Part shown: piece by piece, positions 1 to 9,591 of the stretch | Layout of the letters: each line of letters begins with the position of its first letter | How positions within the stretch are numbered: position 1 is the first letter of the stretch | Assembly (NCBI RefSeq): GCF_000315625.1 | Contig: NW_005434638.1 | Span: 603,162-631,658, forward strand | Origin: Guillardia theta CCMP2712 | Lineage: Eukaryota; Cryptophyceae; Pyrenomonadales; Geminigeraceae | DNA length: 28,497 nucleotides | Reading direction: 5' to 3' | The notes under the pieces: model-generated | Database searches by the model: none | The model's input: the letters and a program-made list of their open reading frames with translations, nothing else | Told to the model about the DNA's origin: nothing | Translations under genes and position numbers: made by a program

Positions 1-3000
1 CGGGTGAAAGTTTGAACGAGCAAGGAGAACAAAATTCATCGGGTTCACAAGAATATTCACCGGAACTCTGAGAGTGGAGATGAGATCAAGGTCCTCACTC
101 CTCCTTCTCGCCTCGCCACCCCAACCCCCCCCCCCTTTCCCTTCTCCTCCCTCTCCCCCCTCTCCTCATCCCTCTCCCTCTTCTCCTCTTCCTCCTTCTC
201 CTCCTCCTCCTCCTTCTACCCCTCCCTGTCCCTCCCTTCTTCCTCCTCCGCCGGCGCCTCATCTCTCTCTGTTCGAGCTAATCTGAATTTTTCCCACATG
301 TCCATGTCGAAATTCGTCTCATTTCCGTGCTTGACCTTTAAAAATCCTGACATGCCGATGGTGCAGGTTCTTGGACCACGTCACAATCCTTTACATGTAA
401 GTTGACAACATTCAAGCGAGATCATCGAGTCCACACCATAACCATCAGTCACAAAACTTTATTCTAGTCCCATCACACACACATATCTATCTGTTTGTGA
501 ACACAGTCATTGATTGGTCATGTCTGACCTTACCCTGCAGGAAGATGACCAACACGTCTCAACGGCACAAGTTCGAGCACTTTACATCCTGATGGGTCGG
601 GACTTGTTGAATGTTCAGTCTGTTCCTGCAGGGTAAGCCAACTCGCTCCACTTTCTTCTTTCTTCTGTATCCAACTCCTTTACAAGCACCATCTCTTGAT
701 TTTGCTTCTCTTCCTCCTTTCTTCTAGTATTACATCAGTTCGTGCTATGATTTCTGTCAGTCTCGTCTATGCTATTCCCATCTGACCCAGTAGCTCCTCC
801 TCCTCCTCCCACTCCTCTTCTTTCTCTTTCTCTTCTGCTTCCTCTTTCTCCTTGTCTTCTTCCTCCTCCTCACGACATTGCTCGTAGGTGTATCTGCGGT
901 GTATGGGGCCTCGAGGAGCACGTTCTCAAGTACGCAACGCTGTGCTCAACTCGCAGTTGCCGCCCTCTCAGCTTTATGTCGTTCCAGGTCTTCTCCTTAC
1001 AATCATTCTCCTCTTCACCTTTCAGCTTTTCCCATTACATTCCTGCTGACATCCGTGCTTCCGCTTTCTTCTATTCCTTGCTTTCCATTCACCTCCTTCT
1101 GCTGCCTTGAAATCACTAGCAGCTACTGTTGGATCTTTCCTCCTTTTCAAATACTTTCCCTCCCACGCTTCTCCTTCCTCCTTTGCCCTCTGATCTCCCT
1201 ATCAGGCCATGCCGATCGTAAGGGTGGCGGTGGAGCCGTCGAATCCTCTGCAACATGACTTGTTGGTCCACGGCCTGCAGGTCCAGTGCAGCTTCAACTA
1301 CGTCTTGCCTGACATGCCTTGCAGCTGCTCAACAGAGCTGATCCATCAGTGGAAGTGAAAATACAGGTTGCCTTTCCTCCCCCTCTTCTTCTTCACCTCC
1401 TCCTTCCTCCAACTCTTTCTTTTTCTTTTCCTCTTCTTGTTCGTTCTTTCCACCATTCTCAATACCATCATCGCCATTGTCATTGTCGTCATTGTGATCG
1501 TCGTCATATGCTGCTGCTGCTGAATCTCCATCATCATATTTGACATCTTCATACCGTCCACGTTTTCATCATCTTAGCCCATGCATACTCCACACTTTCT
1601 CTACACGTGCACGTCCTTCCCTCCTTTCCTCTTCGCCCATCTGCACTCTCCGATGCTCCTTCCTCCACTTCGCATCTGGGTGTGATGTGGAGCTGCAGGA
1701 GACAGGAGAGCACGTGATCTTGGCTTCGGGGGAGATGCATCTAGAGCGATGCCTCAAGGTACTGGACTTGCTACCTCCGCTCCTTCCTACCATGACGAGC
1801 AACAGGATCTCCGGGAGCTGTTCGCCAAGATTGACATCCACGTCTCTGCTCCTCTGGTCCAGTTCAAGGAGACGCTGATAGACAAGAAGTCGTATCCCGA
1901 GATGTACTCAGAGGAAGATGTGAGATCGCGCGCTGCTCTGCCTTGTCGTGATGTCCTTGTAGGCTCCCCGTCCTCATCCTCGCAATCCTGTCACCTCCTC
2001 CACAGCTAACAGGCTCTGCGACTTCTCCGTACGGGCCCTTCCTCTCCCCCGCAGCATTCGCAGGTTCCTTGTGCTGAGAGGGGAGGAGCTCAGGGCCGCA
2101 CATGCCGACCTGCTGGCTGGCAAGGCAATGAATGAGGAGACGAGGGAGCTCCTCAAGACGCTCCGAGGTGCTCCAGGGCAGCCGATGCAAACGATGCTGA
2201 CGACCAGCAGATGTTTTCATGCAGGCTGAGGATGGCTGGGAGGAGGAGTGGAAGTGCCTGTGGGCGTTGGGACCGAAACATGTCGGGCCGAACATCCTGC
2301 TCTGCCATGTCGAAGGGTTCCATCCATCTGCCGACTGGATACCCCCCGAGTTCTTCGATCCCAAGGAGCATCCGCCAGGGGACGAGGAGCGGCTGAAACT
2401 TCTGTCGGAGATGGAGAGCAGCGCTGTGACTGGTGTTTGCCTCATCTGCCTCCTCTACCCCTCCTGCTCTCATTCCTGCTCTCACCTCCTACCTGTTCTT
2501 GGCTGTCCTGCTGACCCACACACTCCTATCCCGGCCTTCTCATTTCGCGCACCCTCAGGCTTTCAGATCTGTTCTCTTGCGGGCCCACTGTGCGAGGAGC
2601 CGATGGAGGTTCTTGTAGCCGACAGTCTTGACGACACTGAGGTTCATGCAGGGAGTTGCTTTCGTAGTGGAAGCGATCAACCTCAATGGAGGGGCCCAAG
2701 AGATTGCAGCGAGCACAGACGTTTACGGGCCATGGTCTGGACAGGTACGAATGTTCTAGCCCATTGCATCTTTGGAACCCCCCCGGCCTTCCTTATCTTG
2801 TTGCTCCTCTTCTCTCAACTTTATCCTCGTTTCGTTGAAATGCTGACATGTGGGACAGGTGATCTCTGCAATGAGAGAGGCTTGTAGAAACGCGTTCCTT
2901 ATGGGAGAGAGGAGGTGAGGGTGACTTTTATTTCTTCAATCTCAACATATTTTGCAGGTTGGTAGAGGCGTTATTTGATTGTGATGTCCAAACAACGGCA

Positions 3001-3716
3001 GACATGTTGGGGAAGGTGTTGATGTTGATTGTTTCAAGCTCTTGAGTTACTTCTTTGCCATTAGGCTTATGCCGTGTTGAACAAGAGAAGGGCAAAAGTG
3101 GTGGAAGAAAGGATGAAGGTTTTGAGCACGCGGTAGCCATTGTTATTCACATCTTCTTAGGATGGAACGGACATCTTTGTGATAGAGGCGAAGCTGCCAG
3201 TGGTAGAGAGGTGAGGCGTGGGATATCTTTAGCCATGGATGATGTGCCAGTAGTTTCGGTCTGGTCGACGAGCTCCGCAAGAACACATCAGGGTCAGCGC
3301 AATGTCAGGTGCAGCATTGATTGTGTTCAGCTTCTCTTCCTCATTGATTGCAGCTCGTCATGGCTGGTTGGGAAGTCATGCCGTTTGATCCTTTCTGGGA
3401 GGTCTGCTTGTGTAGTGCGATGGAGAATTTCGTCTGTGATGAATTCAATCAGCCCAACACAGAGGAAGAGCTAGAAGATTCAGACCTCTCAGACGTTATG
3501 AATGCTCGTGGGGCGGCAAGAAAGTGAAACATTTGCAGCCTTCATGGTGCTGGGTTGAGATGGTGAACAGGTGTATGGATCTTGTCCGCAAGAGGAAAGG
3601 GCTGCCAGTAGAAGAAAAGCTTGTTCAGCATGCAGAGAAACAGGTGAATATCTATGCTTTTGACAGGAATCTATCCGTTGAAGTAGATGCAGAGAACAAG
3701 ATCTCGTCGAAAGTGA
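1..3716 (+). CDS. EFL1: Elongation factor-like GTPase 1 (EFL1/Ria1), 3' part, multi-exon
   Basis: EFL1 is an EF-2-like cytosolic GTPase that, with the SBDS protein, releases eIF6 from pre-60S ribosomes. The 5' end with the G domain lies outside the window. About 21 exons are visible: to 73, 367-396, 541-632, 888-987, 1206-1280, 1325-1366, 1699-1758, 1806-1944, 2006-2167, 2211-2432, 2559-2608, 2652-2744, 2859-2914, 2958-3015, 3065-3118, 3161-3210, 3254-3308, 3354-3401, 3453-3523, 3571-3643, 3687-3716. The exons from 367 on sum to 520 codons in one frame. Family motifs seen in order are VLGPRHNP, LYILMGRDL, GLEEHVLKYATLCS, GEHVILASGEMHLERCL, KIDIHVSAPLVQFKET, GFQICSLAGPLCEEP, YGPWSGQVISAMREACR, SFGLVDELRKNTSGSAQCQL, DPFW and VRKRKGLPVEEKLVQHAEKQ, followed by a short basic tail. 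The first splice (73 to 367) and the donor at 1945 are the least certain; residues seem to be missing just before VLGP. Confidence 0.93.
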
Positions 3717-3965
3717 GTGCTACGTATCAGCAATCTCTCATTTGTGATCAAGTCATAAACCGTTGCCTCGTCCTCGTATTCGAATCCATCCAGCATGTGA
3801 CTAGAGTCAGAGGCTGACGTCGTTTGACCGTGTCTCACAAGTCAAGCTTGATGTTGTCATCATGTACTCGTACAAGGCGGCCAGGCCGGCAATCTACGGC
3901 ATCCACGAACGCGCCTCAGAAGTACTCATTAGCACATTGAGAAAGACAGCAAAAGTGTAAATAAA

Positions 3966-6256
3966 ATGAGGGCATCTGAGGTTGGCTTGCTGGTTCCTAC
4001 TGGCAGTTGTTCTTCCAATGTTGGTAGTGGCCGATCAACGAGGTTGTGCGAAGACAAGGAGATGAAGAAAGAAAGCAGTCAAGACATGAAACTCCCCAAG
4101 ATCGCCAAGGTGACATCCATGCTTTCTGCTGCCCTCCTTGCCTTGTAATTGAGACCTCAGGTCGGGTCTAAGAACCCAAAGATAATGTTCTCCCCTTGCA
4201 GTCCGGCTGAGGTGGTTGTACTGCCCTAGAGCCCTTGGTGAGAACTGCTGCAGGTGATCGAGATGGCAGAGTTTCTTGGAGTAGATTGGACCAAAGAGTT
4301 CTACCTGCTCCCTATAGTGCGCAAGGCCATCGTTGCTCCTTTCCCCGTGGATTGGGAGATCTCTAGAGACCAATATGGGAAAGTGTATTACCACAACAAA
4401 CTGACATACAAAGTGATCTCGAAGCATCCCTTCCATGATACGTTCCTAGAGTGAGTAGATCTAAAATCCATGGTGCCTTTGACGATCAATGCAATGAAGA
4501 GCTATAGAGGATGCGCGAAAGAGTCACCAGAACGATCTGAATGCGATTGAGGACGAAGTATGTTGAGCTCTCGTCAGACTCAGGTTGACTTGAAGAACAG
4601 GAAGTGACGGACTTCACGACGATTGCCATCAATGGCAGTCCCTGGATGAGATTCACGACACTCGATGAAGATTCTTCTTTCTGGTTCAACTTCGAAACTA
4701 AGACCCTCCACACTGATGCGCAGTAACCACTTGTTGACATGTGGTTTCCTTGCTTCTAAACGTGCGTTGCTCAAGGTACAAGATTCTTTGTGAAATCGAA
4801 ACAACAAAGAAGATCGAAAAAGAGAAAGAGAAGCACAATCCTTCAAAACTAGAGAAGATGCAGAAGGAACTGAAGACCAAGAAAGCTCTGCAGATGGCCC
4901 TGTCTTCAGGGCTGAGAGCGTTCTGGCTGAGATGGCAAGTGCATATCATGGAGCTTCGTAACAAACAAGCAACAGCATTGCTGAAAGCTGGTCTGATAGA
5001 AGGGAGACAGGAGGCCAAGGGTTTCAGACAGTGGAAGGAGAAGAGTGAGCAACTGTCATTTGTGAGAAGAGCGCTTGCTCCACTTGGTGGTAGACGAGAC
5101 AAAGCCATCAGAAGAGACGCTTTTCGAGGATGGCATGAAGTCGTTCTTGCAGAGGTGGAGGAGAAGAAAGACAGAGAGTTCTTGCTCTCAATCATATCTT
5201 CTTGGAAAGAAAAGGTAGGGTCCCAATATCATGGTATTTTTGTGACATTTTTTCAGTCAAAAACTACATCTCATCTCAATAATGTGAAAAAGATTATTCA
5301 GAATTTGCTTACTTCGAACAGCATTTCTCTAAATTTTGGTGAATGGCGAGAGTTGGCAAGAGAGTCCAAATCACTAAGAATACACATCATGAGTGAAGCC
5401 TGTATCAAGATCCAACGACAGTACCGGGCGAGAAGAGCAACAAAAGATGCGGCAAAAGAGAGTGTAAATCTAAGAAAGCAAATGAAGTGCGTCCTTCCAT
5501 TGGTTGCGGAAAAATTCTAATGATTTGCAGGTATCGACTGTTGAGAATCGGAAACACATCAGAAGAAGAAATTCCAGGGAGGTCAGAACAAAGCATGAAG
5601 CAGAGTAGTGACGACGAAGGCGAGGGTGGATCATTGCTTCTGCACTTGCTTGAGGGAGCCATGCACAAGACTGAAGAGGAGCAAGAAAAAGTTCGACTTA
5701 AAAAGGTTTTGAAAGACATGGATGTATAGTCGTGGCTGAATGTTACTTCAGATTGCAAAGGAGGCAAGAACGAAAGCCTCATTAGAACCTTCAGAAGATG
5801 GGTTCGGACTTGCAAGTGTTAAGAATGATATCAATCGAATAGCGGAACTTCTGGACCCCACAGGTCGAGACGAGTTTTTGAAGAGCAATCAAGCCATTCC
5901 AGCAGAAGAAAGCTACAAAACACTGAATGATTCTATCAATACTTTATTCGACAAATTTGTTAACGTACAAAACAACAACAGAGGCATCATGCAAGAGATT
6001 GCGGCAGACCTTTTAGATAGTCAAGAAGGTGAGAACCTTGCCATGGTTGCGACGCGCGCAAAGCAACATTTAGATAAGGTGGCACTCCCTTGCATTCCTG
6101 TACTTCTACTGATGAAATTACCAGCAATCAAATCCTTCAGATATGCGCTCAAGTATGAATGCAATTAGCCATGCGAATGATCTCCAACAACTCAGCAATT
6201 CTCTGGAAAAGTTTGTTTCCATGATTGAGAACAGAGACAGCAAGTCTTCTTGGTGA
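3966..6256 (+). CDS. WW-domain / Trp-repeat / IQ-motif coiled-coil protein
   Basis: Not a named gene to me. The model joins 3966-4109, 4254-4450, 4500-4557, 4601-4722, 4776-5214, 5257-5486, 5531-5705, 5752-6078 and 6125-6256 into 607 codons. A CEP164-like N-terminal WW region covers residues 49-108 (FLGVDW, then APFPVDWEI, GKVYYHN, KHPF); the second conserved Trp is replaced. A second aromatic segment (SPWMRF...FWFNF) follows. Next come Lys/Glu-rich helices with spaced tryptophans (LRAFWLRW, GFRQWKEK, AFRGWHEV, SSWKEK, FGEWREL), resembling Sfi1 centrin-binding repeats. An IQ motif (ACIKIQRQYRARRA) lies near residues 369-382, then acidic and helical sequence to the end. By family analogy it could be a centrin- or calmodulin-binding centriole/basal-body protein; this is inference. 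An alternative start is ATG 3862, splicing 3921 to 3981. AATAAA at 6266 fits the stop at 6254-6256. Confidence 0.8.
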
Positions 6257-6265
6257 GTTGCTGAA

Positions 6266-6271
6266 AATAAA
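6266..6271 (+). promoter_or_regulatory. Polyadenylation signal AATAAA
   Basis: AATAAA 10 nt after the stop of the WW/IQ gene. The overlap with the neighbour's 3' region implies overlapping antisense 3' UTRs. Confidence 0.45.
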
Positions 6272-6313
6272 TGTATAGAACCTTCCAGCTCTTGGAGATT
6301 GGAGATTCTCGAA

Positions 6314-8218
6314 TCAAGCACAAACCGTAGGAATGATACATACATCGGTGAGTGAAGAGAAATAATCTCCAACTAGGTCAGGGTTTGCAAATCTGAACAG
6401 ATTAATTGTCATCTGAAATCTCGTGCTTAACATGGTAGCCGAGTAATTTGCATCCATATGATACAGCGGCCCGATATTGAGGATGGTGTAATTTCTCAAT
6501 TCGTCAGGAGCTTTCAGATAAGGCATATTTGCAGCCCACATCTGTAGCCAATTGGCTTTCAATTCATACGCGACGTTTTTCAAAGTGTCTCGAGGTAAAA
6601 CACAAAATTTGCACTTGACAATGAGAACCCTGGCGCAATAGTTCACATAGTTGACCGATGTAGCTCCAATGTCAGCGATGTCCAGGCAAAGATCGATCAA
6701 CGACCCTGAAATCGACTGAGGAGGTCTCCAGCACAATGTTTGCCAGAGCTCAGACCCTCTAGGTTGTAGATTAGTTCCCAGAGGAATTATCCAATTTGTT
6801 CTCCATTTTGCTACTGGAAAATAAAAATTTCTCTCATATCCTGCAGCGAAATCATCATGATATCTGATGTAAGACAGGTTATTATTGTTTTGATCTTGCA
6901 TGTAGATGTGCCAGCAATATTCGCATCGAATGTAAAGATTTGTCAGATTTCCGGTCCCAGAAGCGACAAAGTCCAGATAGTAAGAAGACATCGGAGCAAG
7001 AGGGACGACTGTCTCAATATAGGGAAGAGGATTCAAGACCTGAATTTTGATGGTGTACGAATTTGAAGATAGCATTGAGCCATACAACTGGCCACTGCTC
7101 TCAGCCAGGAAATTGAGTGTGTAGAGAAGTCCAAGACCAGGTATACCGGTTGGACTCACACTGTCAGATTGTTCATTTGGCTGAAATGTGAACTTGCCAA
7201 TGTAAACTTGATAACACAACCCCTCGCTCAGACATACATCGAACGAGCCATCCATTGCCAGCTGCGCGCCATTTGGCAATCCAGAGTCACGTAGGGTTAT
7301 TGCATAGACCACATCACCTGTTCCGTTTAGATTGTTGTTCATATCATAGAAATAAAGGTATCCGACAAAGTTCTGACCGATGGCAACAGAAGTGCTGGTT
7401 ACAGAGCCATTGTATCCAAACAAAGGACTTGTCAAGTTGGAAAAGTTAGCAGTTGTATACATTTTAGGAGCTACATCGATGATTATTGCCCAACAACGGA
7501 AATTTTGTGGTGATGTGGTGATTGTTTCTCCGAGACTCACGCAGATTGAGTAGAATGGATTCCAGATGTCGAGCTTGCTGGAAAGCTCTTGCTGGTCCGA
7601 AAGCTCAAAAGAAAACGAGATGTTATCGTTTGATGTCCTGACAACAGCGCCAGTTGAGATATTTGGTGTATTGGTGTACTGACTCCATACTGACCATCGC
7701 GTGCAGGTCGTCAGAGGATCATCGGTGCACTGATTCAGATCTCTCTCGGTGTCGGCTGTCCTGACAGGTGTTGAGGATTCAAACCAACCCAATGGACGTT
7801 CCGGATGATCGCTCTCCGGCCCAATGTAGCTACCAAGACTCACAAGATAGAGTTGATTCCTCTGTTGTCCTTTTAAGTAAGTGACGGAAGTATACTGTTG
7901 CGAAGAAGGTGAAAATAGTATGTCGATAGAATATCCATTCGGAGGAAATGTATATTTTTGTCCTGGCGTATACTTGAAAATCATACCGTCGGGCGGTGTT
8001 GTACTGCTAAAGCTATTTGTGCATTCAGTCCTTCCGCAACCTGTTCATCGTAAGTCAACAAGACACTTCATTCGCATCGGTGAAATCTTACATGATCCGA
8101 GGATGAGAACTATCACGCTATACCCACCGAGACTTGGCATGCTCCTCCTCCACGTGCGCCTTGTGCCATATGCTTCCAACCCCTCGTCCTCCCTTGCCGC
8201 TGTTCTATCGGCCCGCAT
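6314..8218 (-). CDS. Secreted or membrane-anchored protein with C-terminal tandem LysM domains
   Basis: Two exons, 8218-8092 and 8040-6314, joined over a 51-nt intron, give 617 residues. The N-terminus has a basic stretch (TRRTWRRSMPSL) then a hydrophobic run (GYSVIVLILGSCC), so it is a signal peptide or signal anchor; Met27 directly before the run is another possible start. The middle (about 450 residues) is rich in Asn, Ser and aromatic residues with several N-glycosylation sequons and sparse cysteines; I recognise no domain there. The last 99 residues carry two LysM-like units: FCVLPRDTLKNVAYELK...WLQMWAAN (about 519-565) and YHMDANYSATMLSTRFQMT...FANPDL...VCIIP (about 568-613). LysM domains bind GlcNAc-containing glycans such as chitin or peptidoglycan, so glycan binding at the cell surface is the likely role. 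The stop lies 58 nt from the convergent stop of the WW/IQ gene. Confidence 0.82.
6329..6466 (-). other. LysM-like unit 2
   Basis: Residues about 568-613 of the protein at 6314-8218. The order YxMxANxSATMLSTRFxMTINLxxxANPDL...VCIIP matches the LysM core, with the typical NPDL turn and a closing I-P strand. It ends four residues before the stop. Confidence 0.72.
6475..6613 (-). other. LysM-like unit 1
   Basis: Residues about 519-565 of the protein encoded at 6314-8218. The xDTLxxVAxxL start, the WLQMWAAN helix and the following LxNYTILNIGP strand fit the beta-alpha-alpha-beta LysM pattern. Cysteines (CKFC) stand just before it. Confidence 0.6.
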
Positions 8219-8414
8219 GGTGACCGGTTGCCGTGAGGAGGCGCGGAGATTTCACTTTTTACTTATTTTTTGGGAAACAACTAAGGACTCCAGTCTGCCT
8301 CGGGATAAAATATAAACATGTTCCAAGACATCACTCTTACCCCACGTATGTGGTCTCTCCGCTGTCTTTTTGTAGAGTAAAATTTATGAATCAGAGGAGC
8401 GGCGGCGCGTGGGG
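8219..8414. promoter_or_regulatory. Short divergent intergenic promoter region
   Basis: The start codons of the LysM gene (-) and the ribosomal-protein gene (+) are only 196 bp apart, so both promoters must lie here or overlap the genes. A TATAAA-like string occurs at 8311-8316 within an A/T-rich patch (about 8255-8320). No other known element is visible. The TATA call rests on sequence only. Confidence 0.4.
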
Positions 8415-9415
8415 ATGGCGTTGATGGCTGTGAGGAGAGGGGGCTGGAGGGAGGGTTGGAAGATGATGGTGGAGACGAGGACAAGGCTGATCAGTCACAC
8501 TGTTCCTTCTCCTCTTGCTCTCTCGCTAGCATCCTCATCGAGGGGGATGGTGATGTCTAACGGAGCAGCTGCAAGCTCTTGGATGCACCTTCAAAAGCAA
8601 TTCTCAGCGTCTCCTGCCTTTTGTGGGCGATCACCTTTTGGGACTTTTTCTCCGTTTTCTGTCTTTGCAACATCTGCAATGCAGCTTGAGAAGGCTTCTG
8701 TGAGCCAGCCACATGGCGAGCGACGTAGCTTCTCCACGACTTCTGTGAAGCACAAGCTGGATGATTTCTTCACTTCCATGCCTGCTGTAGACGAAGATGG
8801 AAATCCAATTTACCCGGCAGTTGGTATGGAATATCACTTCAGGGTGCGTGTATGGTTCATAACGTTGTAAAAGGCAGGTCATGGCGGGCTGAAGAATTGA
8901 GGCAGAAGTCGTTCGAAGATCTCCACAAAATGTGCGTCTTTGATCAAAATTTGAATTCAAGAGCCTGATCAAGTTGTTTGCATTCATTTGCTGGATCAGA
9001 TGGTGGCTCTGTCTGAAGGAGAGAAATAGCTTGGCCCTGGAGAGGCACGAGGCAAGGGCAAGAGGGGTAACTCCACTAAACCCATCTAGATTCAGGAAGG
9101 TAAGTTATCTATTTTTGTTTCTGGTTTACAAGAATGAGGCAACACATTCATTGAATCCCTTATAGTTGAGAAAGACCATGGCAAGAATTCGAGTTGTTCT
9201 TGGTGAAAGGAGCAGGATGAAACTGATGTTGAAGAAGTACTGCAAACGTCATGTATATACTTTTGATGAAAATGGGTTACGAGGAAAGGCTCATGCGCAA
9301 TGTCCAGGGTATTGAAGCGATGTCAAACGAAGACCTTCGGAAATTCATTGACGATTTGAAGGTCATCTCCAATGTGGTTCCTTCGTGCACGAACTGACAG
9401 GTTCTTTCTCAGTGA
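8415..9415 (+). CDS. Mitochondrial large-subunit ribosomal protein uL29m (MRPL47 family)
   Basis: Structural protein of the mitochondrial large ribosomal subunit near the exit tunnel. Exons 8415-8823, 8874-8931, 9000-9099, 9166-9252, 9284-9361 and 9401-9415 sum to 249 codons. The first ~110 residues are basic, Ser-rich and acid-poor, ending RRSFSTTSVKHKLDDFF, a typical mitochondrial import sequence followed by the mature start. The family core is clear: GRSWRAEELRQKSFEDLHK, then IWWLCLKERNSLALERHEAR (the usual LHKLWYVLLKERN pattern), a P-R-F-RK turn and LRKTMARIRVVLGERSR. The last two introns are less sure: the one at 9253-9283 would be only 31 nt. Without it the frame stops near 9318, giving a slightly shorter, different tail. 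The identity does not depend on that choice. Confidence 0.88.
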
Positions 9416-9591
9416 TTCCATTTCAACGAAATTACTGGAACGCCATTGAAGGATTCATGATTAGTCCAATAGTTTGCAAAGATTATATCATACGAGGCTG
9501 ATTGGTCGTTGAGTATATTTCATCTCAGAAGGGTTGTTAGCATATGTGAAGCGACAGACAACTTGCTTGATGCATAATTTGTTACACTGGA

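Noticed and set aside
74-286. Pro/Ser-rich open frame (PPPPFPSPPSPP...)
   Set aside because: It is the C/T-tract of an EFL1 intron read in one frame; flanking EFL1 exons splice over it.
769-1258. Two overlapping plus-strand frames of over 110 codons
   Set aside because: Only 888-987 and 1206-1280 are coding, as EFL1 exons; the rest is pyrimidine-rich intron.
1864-2485. Minus-strand frames opposite EFL1
   Set aside because: They are antisense to EFL1 exons with strong family motifs and show no protein-like pattern of their own.
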